A stretch of DNA of 64,000 nt from Ampullaceana balthica (GCA_944989445.1 CALYLW010000336.1:569791-633790), one strand, 5' to 3'; positions 31,805 to 45,696 are shown, numbered from the stretch's first letter. Numbers and translations are program-made. Notes: generated from the sequence alone by a model not told the origin.

Positions 31805-32777
31805 AAACAAACGATCACTAGTGTTTGTATGAAAGCAGTAATCTAAGTTCTATGATGAAATGAAAACAAATTTGCACCATTCTGTTGTTGTTGTTTTTTT
31901 TTAATAACAAAATTTTTTATACGAGTCTTTAAGTTAAAAATGTAAGTATTAATAGATTGATTGTTTCCTTTAATATTAAGAGAAAACTTGAAAGGTGCAA
32001 ATGGTCTTCGCTGTAAAAATAGCCACTTTACCTAAATTAAAGGGTGGTAGGGAGCCTTTGTTTGTGGCCTATACCCAAGATGGGATGACAGGTGATGATG
32101 ATGATGCCTGTGACTGGATAGCTGAAACCAATATTTTAAACAACATTTTGTTTGTTAGTCAAAACCAATATTTAAAACAAGACCTTTAATGCCACAAATG
32201 GGGAGCCAATTTTTAGTTATGATTTCAATCTTTTTTTCTTCAAATTTCGGCAACGAACAGTTCATGAAAATATGTGTACCAGGCAGTGACTGGAATTTTA
32301 TCTGAAAATTAGAAATGGGAAGAGTTGCGTGAGAACAACGGGGGGGGGGTGATAGGTGGGGTGGGGTGGAATACCTACCTCGGGAGCAAATTTAAAAGGT
32401 TCATTTTACCATTGAAAATACATGTTATTATGAGCAATTCAGGTGCTTGCGACAACTCTAGTAATGACCAGCATTGTTTTATTAGTAGTACAATTGTCCA
32501 AGAGTAGCTTTTTTTCATTAATTATTTTTTATTGCTTCGTTCCAAGTTGGGAGGTTACTATTTTCTAGTAATTGAATGATGAATGATCCCAGACTCTTAT
32601 AAAAAGGGAGGAAACTAGTAACATCTAAACCGTTCAAAAATAATATCGTTGTAACATACCTTGAAACCAATTCACTCAGACACTCAGTTTACTCAGCACT
32701 TGTATCTGGTTTGTTTCGTAAGTAACAATAGTAATTAAAACTTTTCTTGAAATAACAAGAAGAGTTAATAGTAAGCA
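31805..32777. other. 3' flank of copy B, no gene recognised
   Basis: Matches the 3' flank of copy A. A frame at 31995-32189 parallels 3956 but ends at a different place, arguing against coding. Confidence 0.45.
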
Positions 32778-34453
32778 TCATATATTATTATATATATATT
32801 TACGCTCAATTATCACTGCCGCCTAACGCTAAGGGAAATCACTCTGCTTTTTTAAAATTTTGCGTTGTAAGCAGTGCTGATTGACTCAAATAGTAATTTT
32901 TCGTGCAGTAATTTGGTGCGCTGCTTTCTAAAATTAGTTTAAAAATCGTATGGTGATTAGCACTGTAAAAAATACAACCTCTATTTTGTGTACATTTAAG
33001 GTAGTTTTTTACGTATCTATCATACAAGGACAAGTTTATTGGGCTTTTGAAACAAGTGGGCGCCGCAGCACAACCTACATTTTATACGTACTTTGTGTAC
33101 ATTTCAGGAATATTTCGTATTTATCATACTAGGATAAGTTACTTGGGCTTTTGACATAAAAAAATTTTAAACATAAAAATAAAATAATAAAAAAAATTTA
33201 TAAAATACTTTGTGTACATTTAAGAAATTTTAATATTACGTATTTTTCATACAAGGACAAGTTAGTGGGCTTTTGAAAAAGGTGGGCGCTGTAGGCGCCC
33301 TTAAAAAAGGGGGCGCCGCAGGCGCCACGGCGCCGCAGCACAAACTAGTATATATATATATATTTACGCTCAATTATGTGGCCTAACGCTAAGGGACATC
33401 ACTCTGCTTTTTTTTAAAAATTAGATAATCATTTTGGTTTCCAGATTAACATTAAACACCCTCCACACTATTATTAATACTTAAACAATTTCATGCGAAC
33501 GTTCGATAAGAGGTATTTTTGGTGCAGTAATTTGGTGCGCTGCTTTCTAAAATTACTTTAAAAATCGTGTGGTGATTAGCACTGTAAAAAAATATTATAT
33601 ACATACTTTGTGTACATTTCAGGAATATTTCGTATTCATCATATAAGGGGTATGTTACTTGGGCTTTTGCACATTTATAAAATACTTTGTGTACATTTAA
33701 GAAAGTTTCATATTAAGTATTTATCATACAAGGAAAAGTTAGTTGGGCTTTTGAAAAAGGTGGGCGCCGTAGGCGCCCTTAAAAAAGGGGGCGCCGCAGG
33801 CGCCACGGCGCCGCAGCATAAACTAGTCATATATATATTTACGCTCAATTATCGCTGATACCTGACTCTGAGGGAACATCACTCTGCCTTTTTTTTAAAT
33901 TTTGCGTTGTAAGCAAAGCTGATTGACTCAAATAGTTATTTTTTGGTGCAGTAATTTGGTGCACTGCTTTCTAAAATTAGTTAAAAAATCGTGTGGTGAT
34001 TAGCACTGTAAAAATTATTATATAGATACTTTGTGTACATTTCAGGAATATTTCGTATTTATCATACAAGGATAAGTTACTTGAGATTTTGACATAAAAA
34101 ATAAAATTTTAAAAAAAAAGATTATTAAATACTTTGTGTACATTTAAGAAATTTTAATAATACGTATTTATCATGCAAGGACAAGTTAAGTGGGTAATTA
34201 AAAAAGGTGGGCGCCGTAGGCGCCCTTAAAAAAGGGGCGCCGCAGCACAAACTAGTCATATATATATTTACGCTCAATTATCGCTGACGCCTAACGCTAA
34301 GGGACATCACTGTGCTTTTTTTTTAATTTTGCCTTGTAAGCAGTGCTGATTGACTCAAAGAGTTATTTTTTGGTGCAGTAATTTGGTGCGCTGCTCTCTA
34401 AATTTAGTTTAAAAATCGTGTGGTGATTAGCACAGTAAAAATTATTATATAAA

Positions 34454-34979
34454 CTAGCTGACCCGCGGCGTAGCATACGCCGCTAATGATTTAGTGACGG
34501 GTGAAGACTTCCTGAAAGACACGGTTGTCAAAATGGGGTGGGTTTGGGCAAACGACTCTGAGTGAATGAAAAGAAGGAACTCTGGAGAGACCCGCGGCGT
34601 ATAACCCGTAAAAAATGACGGAATTGTTCAGCTGAAATCTATTTATATTGAAAAAATGCAATTTTATTTAGGGCGCCTACGGCGCCCACCTTTTTCAAAA
34701 TCCCAACTAACTTGTCCTTGTTTGATCAATACGAAATATTAAATTTTCTGAAATGTACACAAAGTATTTTATAACTTTTTACATTGTTCCCTTCTTACAA
34801 AATTAAAATATCAGGGAAAACAATGACGTCATATAATTTTTTTTACAGTGCATATTTTATTTGCACACCTTTTGATGCATTGGTGGAGTAATTTGGTGCA
34901 CTGCTTTCTAAAATTAGTATCTGTTGAACATACTTGCAGCTTGTCTCACAGGGTCTGACCACGAAGAGAATTATATAGA
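34454..34979 (-). mobile_element. Non-autonomous Helitron nested in array unit 4
   Basis: Minus strand: 5' TCTATATAATTCTCTTCG, 3' hairpin gcggcgta/tacgccgc then GGGTCAGCTAG. Flanking array sequence attatata...tagatgcttt is continuous in other units. Close relative of 12138-12660. Confidence 0.87.
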
Positions 34980-35751
34980 TATATAGATGCTTTGTTTAAT
35001 TTTCAGGAATATTTCGTATTTATCATACAAGGAGAAGTTACTTGGGCTTTTGACCAAAAAAAAAGTGGGCGCCCTACAACCTCTATTTTAAATTACTTTG
35101 TGTTCATTTAAGGTAGTTTAATATTACGTATCTATCATACAAGGACAAGTTTGTTGGGCTTTTGAAAAGTGGGCGCCGTAGGTGCCCTAAATAAAAGTGG
35201 GCGCCGCAGGACAACCTATATTATATACATACTTTATGTACATTTCAGGAATATTTCGTATTATCATACAAGGATAAGTTACTTAGGCTTTTGACATAAA
35301 AATTTTTTTTAAAATTTAAAAAACATAATAAAATACTTTGTGTACATTTAAGAAAGTTTAATATTACGTATTTATAATACAAGGACAAGTTAGTTGGGCT
35401 TTTGAAAAAGGTGGGAGCCGTAGGCGCCCATTAAAAAAGGCGGCGCCTCAGGCGCCACGGCGCCGCAGCAGAAACTAGTTATATATATATATTTATGCTC
35501 AATTATCAATGAATGCCTCACGCCTAACGCTAAATCATAATCATTTTGGTTTCCAGATTAACATTAACCAAACAACGCAAACTATGACGTCAGCATTTGT
35601 GCTGTAAACAGTGCTGAGTGACTCAAAGAGTTAATTTTTTTGGTGCAGTAATTTGGTGCGCTGCTTTCTAAAATTACTTTAAATTCGTGTGGTGATTAGC
35701 ACTGTAAAAAAATAGATACATACTTTGTGTACATTTTAGGAATATTTCATA

Positions 35752-37625
35752 CTAGAAAAATACCCGCACTTTGTAGCGGGAGTGTGATGACCCTTTATCC
35801 AAGTATCAGTTTCTGGTTATTACAATTTTTATTTGCCAAGTTAAATTTCAGATTCATCTATTTAGTTAAAATCTTATGAGAAACAGAGATGTGCCATTTT
35901 ACCGCGTGACTTGTTTTCCCTTAATGCGGTGCCTTTTAACATAACCTCACTATTTAAAAGATATGATTTATTAAATAATAATTCTTGCCGACCATAATAA
36001 CTAAATTTACTATTTCATTCCCACTTGTACAAATTTACATAACTTATGGGTTTTCCGAAAGAGCTCTACCACCCTCGTCACTCAAAAATTTAATATATAA
36101 TTACGAAACTGTATCGTATCACAATTGTAAGTTATATAATATTTGTAACCACGTCTATGAGATAAAGAACATGTGGCACTATCCCTTTAAAAGGCAAAAG
36201 CTAAGTGACTCATAGCGCAAATAAACAAAATTATAAATGTACTTTCTAAAATACTTTTTTTTAAAACAAAACTGGTCCTTTTAAAATGATTTTTAAAAAA
36301 ATGTGCACACCATATTTAGACAATTTAGAAAGCTGGCCGCATAAAATAAAGTCTTGTTATAAAGTAAATGTACTGGACCAAAATAACTCCTCCTTTTGAC
36401 GTATTCATAATTGCGTGAACAGGGAAATAATATTTAACATTTTTTATGTCTCTATATTTTACGATTTATATTTACGGTTTATAAGTAATGTGTATAATTT
36501 CAAAAAGGAATCTTTTTTTTTGTTCCCTATTTCGGATAAGGCATCATATTTTGTAATTTATATTCAATGCACACACACACACCAGATTTTATATCTGAAA
36601 ATAAAATAAAAATGAAAAAAAAAGAATCAACCGTCTGTTAATAAGTGCATCTTAAAAATGATTAAAAGGCAATTTTAGAAATGGCCTATGCTATTCTGAA
36701 TACAAAGGAATGAACATAAAAACATATTCAAATCGCAATTCATATTAATTAAGCGTTTTCAGGATCACTTCATTAAATTTAGTCAACTTTTGTTAATACG
36801 TTCGGTAGCGAAAGTTTATAATTTATAGTGCATATAAAGCTTAAGTAAACTGTTTTAAAGTGTAAGTTTATTTGACATAGGCCATCACTTTCAACATAAA
36901 ATAAACTCGCTACATCTATGGTTTTTAATTAAATGTCGAGTTATGAATTAAATTGTTAAAAATCCCAATTTTATTCATTGCCTGTAAAATATTAATACAA
37001 TGCACCGTGAAAATAATTGAAATAAAATAATTTAAACGCATATGTAATATATAAAGCTCAGTTGATATTTTTATGTTTGTTTGTATACATTAAAAAAGGT
37101 CACTGCTTTGTTGACATTTTTCCAAAAGATCTCTGCCACTGTCGTCACTAAAAAAGCTCTTAGATATATTATATTTAAGACACTGCATCGTAACACAATT
37201 GTAATTAATACACTATTTGCAATAGCGTCTATGAGATAAAGATAATAAAGATAAATAAAGAAATTAGGCTATATTCCTAATTTTAAATATAAAAAAACAA
37301 AACAAATCAAATTTATGTTAAAAAAGCATGTAAAACCATGCCAATAATCGATTTTAAAAATGGCCTATGTTAATCAATGATCAAAGGAATGAACATAACA
37401 TATTCAATTCGCAATACAAAATAATTAAGCGTTTTCAGGATCACTTTATATTGTTTAATCTTCTTATGTTAATAGGTCTGGTAAACCTTCCTGCCAAATT
37501 TGGTCCCCGTCCGTCATTTGGTTTTTCCGTGATTGTCTAACAGAAAGTCGAAAAGTGAAACATACAAACATACAAACATACAAACATACAAAGATACAAA
37601 CACCAACTGAGCTTTATATATTAGA
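35752..37625 (-). mobile_element. 1.9-kb non-autonomous Helitron nested in array unit 5
   Basis: Minus strand: 5' TCTAATATATAAAGCTC, a (ATGTTTGT)n-like stretch, 3' hairpin CCCGC...GCGGG then TATTTTTCTAG. It interrupts aatatttc(g)ta|tttatcatacaagg of the array unit between A and T. Interior is AT-rich with no recognisable protein. Confidence 0.82.
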
Positions 37626-38365
37626 TTTATCATACAAGGATAAGTTACTTGGGCTTTTGACAAAAAAAAACTATTATAAAATACTTTGTGTACATTTAAG
37701 AAAGTTTAATATTACTTATTTATCATACAAGGACAAGTTGGTTGGGCTTTGGAAAAAGGTGGGCTCCGTAGGCGCTCCTTAAAAAAAGGGGCGCCACTGC
37801 GCCGCAGCACAAACTAGTTGTTGTTATATATTGTCCTCTTTAACATAAATATAAAGATACACTGTATAGAATTCCTACGGAAAGGGTGTGAAAATTGTAG
37901 GAATTATTTAAAATGTGTTGGGTGCGAACATATGCATTTAGCACAAATTACTTTCACAGCTTGTTAGAAATGATGAAAATCTGTTGCATGGTTTGATGTT
38001 TGGGGCTGGACGCGGGAGATCTCCTTTTTTATTAAATCTTGTCTTTAACTTTGGTTAGTTACATATTTTTATGGTGTGTGTCCTAATTAATTAAGTTTGT
38101 TAGACTGCGACATAGTATGACTATGATCTAAAACATTTATTTACGACGTAAAGGTGACGTATTCTTTTTGAACATTTACTTTATTAACGTTTATTTTATT
38201 CTAGAAATGTATGTGTTCGATATTATTGTATCTTATGTCCGAACAGGCACTAGAATTATTTTTGTTGTAATAAAAACTTTGAAATAAAACCTCTGAGAAG
38301 GTTAACAAGATGGCGGCCGAGAAAGGACATCGGATTCAGTGATGCAAGTCGATACCATGACGAGG

Positions 38366-38593
38366 AAATGCACATTGGCAGTCGGTTTATTGTATACAAA
38401 TTGATACGACACAAGGGTGGTGCAATGCACATTGTCAGTCGGTTTGTTTTATACAATGTTATTCGACACAATAGCGGGGAAGTGCACATTGGCAATCGGT
38501 TTGTTGTAATCAAAGTGATGCGACACAAGGGCGGGGCAATGTACATTGACAGTCGGTTTGTTGTATACAAAGTGATGCGACACAAGTATTCGT
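38366..38593 (+). repeat. 57-bp tandem repeat, 4 units (B downstream)
   Basis: Units at 38366, 38423, 38480 and 38537; see 5609-5890. Flanked on the left by acaagatggcggccgag, which is also found in the other two segments. Confidence 0.88.
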
Positions 38594-38671
38594 TTATCTC
38601 TCATAGACTTGGGGCTCAACTGTTAGTATGCCACGTATGACATTCGCCAGCGGAAGAAAAATGATATAGTA

Positions 38672-39333
38672 CAGTTGTACCTCGAAATACGAAATTAATC
38701 CGTTCCGTGTAGATTTTCTTATCTTAGATCGTTCGTTTCTCGAAAAAAGATTTACATGTAAAATACTTCAATCCGTTCCACAGAAACTTCACTAAAAATG
38801 GAAAAATATCAAGGTAAACTATAGAAAATCAAAGTACGATTCTGCAATCCTTAAAAGTACAAATCATAAATGAAAAAATAATATTTGTACAAATGTGAAC
38901 TTTTACCTTTCGAGTGATACAATTAATTATTAATTTCTTTGAAGCATGGCCATAAAAATAAACTTTTCCCAAGATTTCACTAATATATTATCTAATTTAG
39001 GACAACATCAACAAACCAGTAACACAGTAAATAAAACATGCATGACACGCTTGTAGACCCAGATGCGACACAACAATATGGCAGGAATTGACCAATAGCA
39101 GCGCAGAACTGTTAGTGGCACGTTGATTGACGTCATGTTATTTCCAATCTTGTCAGCTGTGCGTTTTTTCGTATCTTGGATTTTTTTTCATATTGTGGAA
39201 CAAAGCATTCTTCCAGTGACCTATCGTATCTTGGATGTTTTTTCGTATCTTGGAACAAGAAATTCTTCCAGTGGCCTTTCGTATGTTGGGTCTTTCGTAT
39301 ATTGAAGCATTTAAAGCACTTGAGCAACCACTG
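38672..39333. mobile_element. TA-flanked MITE (mariner-like), complete
   Basis: TA|CAGTTGTACCTCGAAATACG ... GAGCAACCACTG|TA. Internal cgtatcttggat stretches are repeated. Paralogue of 5972-6506. Confidence 0.7.
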
Positions 39334-39918
39334 TACAAAATAATTATTTTGCAAGCCTACTACAACAGAGAGTATATAATCAATACGAATGCCTCAATAC
39401 AATAGCCAGGTGTGAATGATTCACTCGCTATGCATCTACAGGAAACAGCTGTGTCATACTCTAGGGATAACTAAATTCTTTGAAACGTATAGACTTTAAG
39501 TAAGCATTTCTCTTCTGTCTCAAGAATAGCACCCATGCAATGTGCATCATTGTCTCGAGCCAAAATATTATTGATTGGTTATTTGACAATTAACGGGGCG
39601 ATCATGTTGTAAAACCGATCGATCAAATAAACAGGTAATTCTCTTGGTGGATGGCCAGTTTTGAACAGTTTAAATCCATGACACATAACCCTAACACAAT
39701 ATATCAACAAATTGTTCGTCAATAAACACTTTCATTTCTAGAAAAGCGTCCCAACCGATAAACAAGTCAAGTTGCAGCAACAAGTAAATACTCCCTGGCT
39801 GTGTGCCACAACTTCCCCGATTCCACATTTGACTACGGAACATCGGTTACTAAAATATTTACAAGAACTGCAGACCAGTTCGTTTCGTATACAAATTATG
39901 TATTCATGGTATTGAATA
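39334..39918. other. Intergenic, no gene recognised
   Basis: Matches 8053-8643 and 63635-64000. Weakly conserved, with broken frames only. Confidence 0.4.
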
Positions 39919-40722
39919 CAGTGGTACCTTGAGATACGAAATTAATCCGTTCCTGGGTGGCTTTCGTTTCTTGGATTATGTCGAACTGTCTTACATGTAA
40001 AATGCCTAATCCGTTTAAACACACACGGAAACAGCACTAAAAATTGAAAATATCATGAAAAACCATAGAAAAACAAAGTAGGGTTCTACAATCCTTAACA
40101 ATACACATTATAAATCTAATAAATAATAAGAAAACAATGAAATCAGCATAAATTATATATGAAAAATAATAACTGCACAAATGTGCACATGTCGAGTGAG
40201 CCGATGTGGTGAAGTGCCTAGGGTGTGATAGGGGAGGAGAACGGATGGCAGAAAACATTACGACACTACGAACGAACCACTTCATTTGATGGGGGGAAAA
40301 TACGTTAAGTACAAACTTTGTATGAATCAATGATAAATAAATAGTTACATCTAGTACAACTCTACACTAAACATACGTAAAAATTTATTTAATTTAAAAA
40401 TGAATAATAATAATTGTTGGTTTTTTTTTACTTTTTGTTCTGCGCTTTCTTATTTTCTGTTTCACCTTTCATTTTCTTCGCCTCAATGCCTGCTTCTTTC
40501 AATTTTTCTGAAATGAGTCTGGTAAATGTCATTGAACTGCACAACAAACAGACCTGTTTGAACCTTTTCGGGTTATTTCTTTTCAATAAATCTTCCAAAT
40601 TGTGACACGCGTTTTCGTATCTTGGAAATTTTTTCTTATCTTGAAACAAAATATTTTTCGAGTGGACTTTCGTATCTTGGATTTTTCGTAACTTGAACCA
40701 TTCGTATCTCGAGGGACCACTG
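39919..40722. mobile_element. TA-flanked MITE (mariner-like)
   Basis: TA|CAGTGGTACCTTGAGATACG ... TATCTCGAGGGACCACTG|TA. Same end family as 38672-39333. The A-B paralogue (8644 onward) lacks the right end. Confidence 0.75.
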
Positions 40723-41372
40723 TATTGTTATTTATTTTTTTTTCTTTAAATTTTTAATGCGACTTGTTCACAGAAATGTTACCTTAGAGCAATGTCTAAA
40801 CTTTCTAGATGTAACCCAAACTTTACTCTCTCATGTACCCGACACCAACAAAATCCACGGATTAATACTACGTTTATAGAAATAAATTTTAATTTTATTT
40901 GGTGATTTTTACGAGTGGCTATATTCATTGAAACTATTTTAAGATGATGTGTTGGAATGTGACATTTAAAACAAAAATAACCCTCCTTCTTAGAGAAATG
41001 TTAATTTCAACCAAAACTAGAGTCACAAGTCACTATTAGACACTGGAGACAACCACTTAAACAATTGGCGGCGAGGCGTGAAAAGCTAGTTTACAAAATT
41101 TACATAAAAGTAACGTGATTTTATCCTAATTAGAATCCAAATTAGTGTTACACAACTGAATACGTTTTAATTTCCCTATACAGTGGCATAGCGAGAAGGA
41201 AGGGGCAAGGAGGGTGGGGGGCAAATGCCCCGGGCAGTACATTCCTCGTCGTAAATTAACTTCTAAGAATGAAACTTTTAAATGAAAGTTGAGCTTTTTA
41301 TCAAAATAAAATAAAAAACCAAATAAGAACTTAATTTCTTTTTTTAAATAACGGAACTAAATTATTAAAATA
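40723..41372. other. Intergenic, no gene recognised
   Basis: Collinear with about 8790-9428. Confidence 0.4.
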
Positions 41373-41676
41373 CTAGACGACCCGTGATGTAGCATACGCC
41401 GCAGACTTGCTCATACATTTTGCAAAGAAAGGGGGGAAAGAACGGACACAAACAGCAGCAAGAAGAAAAACGCGAGTGAAAGTTGGGGGGGGGGACCGCC
41501 GACGCATTTTTGGTCTCGAGACATGCGCACTGTGGTTGAGCCCCACCCCTGCACCACCCTCGCTTGCCAACCAGAAAAAGTGATTGGTCGACCCTAGCGA
41601 GTGTCATTCGTCATGCTTGCTTGCTCGCATCTTGTGCTTGTTCTTGTCCTAATATTTGGTGAATTATGTATATAGA
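41373..41676 (-). mobile_element. Short non-autonomous Helitron
   Basis: Paralogue of 9429-9723; same A^T boundaries, CTAG end and TCTATATACATAATTC start. Confidence 0.7.
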
Positions 41677-42634
41677 TGAGAACGTTTCTACTACCAAAAC
41701 TCCACATTCCATATTGTATATAAATTCTTCGGATACTAATGTTAATGAACTGAAAAACATAGAGAGTCGTATGAAAATGTATCAACTATCAACTGATCTG
41801 TTGTTAGCTTAATCAATTCTTCAAATTTGACAGACGCTCCTGCTGAAGATAGGAAAATTACTGTACCAGGTCAATTTCAAAAATGAGTCAATCGAATGTT
41901 CTGGGCGGCACTTTGTTGGGGAGGATAATTCTTCCTCGCTAATTAACTTCTAAAAATAAAAAATAAAATTAAAGTTTATTTAAATAAAAGAAAAGCCGAA
42001 GTAAAAATTAATCAAAGGAATGAATGAACTATCATAAAATATGTGAACGTTTCCGACCCCAAAACTTCAAACTCCATATTGTATATAAATTATTCTGATA
42101 AAAATGCTACTGATCTGAAAAACCAAGAGGCTGGAGTAGTATTAGAACATCATACCACTGTGCTGGTACTTATAACTGGTTAACGTTTGTCAGCCGCTCA
42201 TCTTGTAGTTGGAGAAGCGAAAATAAATAGTTGTATCCGCTGAATGCCAACAACCAATAAAATGTTAACAACATACATGGACTTAATCGATGTAAATAAA
42301 TTGCCCGTACTTACAGATGAAAAGTATCAATTAATATGTGCAGGAGATTGAGAGGGTGTCCAACATATTAACATTAATTTCTCAAAATTAGACACTGATC
42401 TTTATCAAGGATTATATCGTAAGTAAAGAACTGTAAAAAAAATTGCTGGCATAATTAAAGGAATATTCTTCTTCTAAGGCTGGAGTGGCAAGACATGTGG
42501 TAACTAAGATCCATTTTAATATATAATATATATATGACTATTAATCATTGTCACATAAATTGTATGCGTGTCACAATGAAAACACAGATAAGATGCATGC
42601 GGCTCGAGAGCCGCGGTTTGCCACGGTTCTAATG
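41677..42634. other. Decayed sequence, not recognised
   Basis: Paralogue of 9724-10736, with the same internal about 70-bp duplication. Confidence 0.35.
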
Positions 42635-44213
42635 CAGGGTCATCCAAACATTGTGCATGGCGGGCCATATTCCATAAAGTAAAGATATGCGGGGGTCGGA
42701 TAAAGATAATAAACACAAATGACATACATTGAGACGTTTTTATTGCAAATTTGGCTTACAACTGCATTGTGCCTATGAAGACTTATGATAAGAACTAAAA
42801 TTGCAAAATCTGCTGGCAAAGCAGGATCAGATAGTTCTGTAATTGGTTGTTCCCTATTTTTTATTAAATGCCAAAGCTCTTTTTAAGTTTGTAGAAGCTC
42901 TGAAGTGCTGTGCCCCGACTGAGCAATCTTACATCATTGTAATGCAAAAAATATCCGTATTCTCCCTGGATGTCAAGAAGAAATTTACCTTCAGTAAAAG
43001 GGCTTCGAGAAATAGAATTTAAGGCTTTTATCATTGGCTCAATGGCATGATCACATCTAAGATGTTTGTCACAAAGAACTTGTGGACCAGCAACACTTGT
43101 CTGTAAAAAAGTCTGCAAAGAGGGTGGCAAATATTTTTAACTTCACTGTATCATTCAGCAACACGTTCTTTGTGCCAAACAGCTTAGATGTGATCGTGTC
43201 CTTAAGCCAGTGATAAAAGCTATAAACTCTATTCGCTCTAACGACCTGTTTCAGCACCAGTTTTAGCAGTTTCTTCTTGGCATCCAAGGAGAATACGAAG
43301 ATGTTGTGTATCACAATGGTATACGATGGCTCAGTCGGGGGACGACACTTAAGCGCCTCTACACACTTAAATAAGAAATGGGGCTATTCATCGTGGAGAA
43401 TAAGGAACAACCCATTCCAGAACTATCTGATACTGCTTGGCTTGACGATTTTCGATTGTTAGTTGATGTGACAAGACATCTAAACTTTATTAACACAAAT
43501 CTTCAAGGGTGAACAGCAATGGTAATCCAGTTATATTTACAAATCAATGCCTTTGGAAACACGCTGTAAATTTTTCAAAGGCAACTGCCTCAACTACAGC
43601 CTAATACCACACATTTCGCCCCACTACAAGAAATCATGACACGTTTTCTAAAAAGAAACTGCAAAGGCAGATTTAAGTTGCAGATTTATATCCATGGCTG
43701 ATGTATTTCAAAGACGCTTTCAGGACTTAGCAACTATTGAAGTGGAAATCATTTTTATCTCACCTTTCTCTGTGGACTCCGATGATGCTCCAGGCCATCT
43801 GCAACTGGAACTCATGGAGTATCAAAGTCATACTAAATGTTGCAGCAGACAACAGCTTTTTCTCATTGCCTTTTTACCGTTAGCTAGATTATGACAGATT
43901 CCAAGAAATTCGAACATTGCTAAGAAAATGCTCATCTTGTTTGCAGAAATATGAATTTTAACAAGAATTGTGTGAGGAGGAGACTAAATGACTCTCTCTC
44001 CTGTGTGATATCATACGTATCAAATTAGTGGCATTGAGCCTGACCTGGCATATTTACTGCAGTCAAGATCTCAGTTTCCCCCTTCATATTATAATTTTGC
44101 AATAAAAAAACTTCTCAAAGTATGTCATTTTTTTTAAAATTAATTTAATCCGTCCCCCGCATAGCTTTACTTCATGGAATATGGCCCGCCATGCAAAACG
44201 TTTGTACGCCCAT
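42635..44213. mobile_element. Inverted (fold-back) hAT derivative, fuller copy
   Basis: Left end CAGGGTCATCCAAAC ... ATGGCGGGCCAT; right end ATGGCCCGCCATGC ... CCCATG. Left portion (42850-43100) reads transposase on the minus strand, right portion (43110-44150) on the plus strand. Extends beyond the point where the A-B copy is cut by a Helitron. Confidence 0.72.
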
Positions 44214-44269
44214 GCTTTAAGATGATCAGCACATTTTATTAAATTTTTCGGTTGTATATATGAAATTTC

Positions 44270-44915
44270 AAATTACCATAAGAGAGACAACCTTAAAAGC
44301 AGCATTGCATTTTGAGAATGCGGAGTTGCGTTACTCACGGTAGGGTCCTTCAACCAAATCAAGTTTAATTTCGGCCTCCACAAATAGTCTGACAATGAAA
44401 TGTATTTTAGGGGTGAAAAAAATTCAAGCTTTAAGATGTGATAATTTAATCTTCTTAGGTTTCTAGGTTTTTTTCCAAGCTGTAGTAGAACAAATAATTA
44501 CATTATTTTTACTATGATTTTAATAACGTAAGCGAAGCGTATAAACATCGTAAATAACTGTCAGAAATAACAGTAAAAGTATCTTGTTTTAACTATATCA
44601 TTAATTTTCTGTCGTGTTTCATAATTTTCAAATCACTAAAAATAGAGACAACCTTAAGAGCAGCATTGCATTTTGAGAATGCAAAGTTGCGTTCCTAACG
44701 AAAAGGTCCTTCAACCGAACATTCAACTTCAACTATGGCGTCTACAAATAGTCTGATAATGAAATGTATTCTGGGGATGAAAACATTTCAAGTTTTAAAT
44801 TTTGATCATTCAATCTTATCAGGCTACTTTTTTTTCAAGCTGTAAAACAAATAATTAAATCATTTCTTACTATGTTTTTTTAATGAAGTAAGCGAAGAGT
44901 ATAAATTATAAATGT
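44270..44915 (+). repeat. 345-bp tandem duplication (2 units) in B-C intergenic
   Basis: Both units contain agcagcattgcattttgaga and caaatagtctgataatgaaa (with small changes), at about 44285 and about 44650. The A-B segment keeps only the second unit; the first was replaced by the Helitron/hAT truncation. Confidence 0.75.
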
Positions 44916-45144
44916 ACTAGCGTATCACCCGTCAAAAATGACGGAAGTTTGCAGCTGAAATGTATTTATTTTGAAAAAATGCACTTTTTCAAAAGCCCAA
45001 CTAACTTGTCCTTGTTTGATCAATACGAAATATTAAACTTTCTGAAATGCACACAAAGTATTTTATAATAGGGGTTGTAGCGCGCCTATGGCACCCCCTT
45101 TGTTTTTTTTACTTTATAATTAACCATCATCAAATCCTCTTTTT

Positions 45145-45696
45145 TAAACCCTTATATTAACTTCACGGCCGTCTCTGTCGTTCTGTCTTCATCTCTCTGT
45201 CTCTCTGTCTTGGGCGGGAGGAAAAACAAAAGTAAAAAATGACCCACTTTCCGTGATCCGATCGAGCTGAAATTTGGCACACGTACTCGACTCACCTAAC
45301 AATGCATTTCAGATCAATCGAACGTACCGTAATTAAATTAATGCATTTTTAGTTTATCCTTTTATAACGTATGTAATTCAAATTCACTGTTTATTGTTTT
45401 TTTTTCCCAAGTGAGAGTTTGAGTTGACGCGTTGACGCGACCCATCGAAGCACCGGCGTGCTTTTGTTTACACTTTACGTGTCACGCTGAGCTCGGTCAA
45501 GCAATCGGTGAACAGACTTTTCCCATCTCCCCCCCCCCACCCACCCCCGCCCCCCAGGGTTATGAAGCAAATTTGAGTTAAGACAGATTCAGTCTGTAAC
45601 TGTTTGTCGCGTTTGAAAATAATCAATACTGTTAGTTATGTTTCATATATAAGGGATTTATAGTCAAAAACTTTGTTTTTACGGGTGTGTTTTATT
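45145..45696 (+). repeat. HINE-like repeat copy
   Basis: Family architecture: 5' aaaYccttatattaacttca, a CT/GT-rich block, gagctgaaatttggcacac, ttaatgcatttttagtttat, cagtctgtaa.tgtttgtcg, then tatataagggattta (complement of the 5' start) and a palindrome aaaaactttgttttt close to the 3' end. Confidence 0.7.

Larger units (their letters stand above)
32778..37817 (+). mobile_element. Head-to-tail Helitron array (5 units) with nested reverse Helitrons
   Basis: Inserted exactly between A (32777) and T (37818): the A-B segment has the uninterrupted site agtaagca|ttgttg at 5065/5066. It starts TCATATATTATT and ends CTAG. Units end in a GC-rich hairpin (ggcgccgcaggcgccacggc) followed by cagcacaaaCTAG at 33348, 33826, 34255, 35478 and 37817. 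Units after the second start TCATATATATATTTACGCTC directly behind the preceding CTAG. No Rep/helicase coding. Confidence 0.88.

Noticed and set aside
35985..37782. Coding potential in the 1.9-kb nested Helitron
   Set aside because: Only short AT-rich frames; no Rep or helicase motif.
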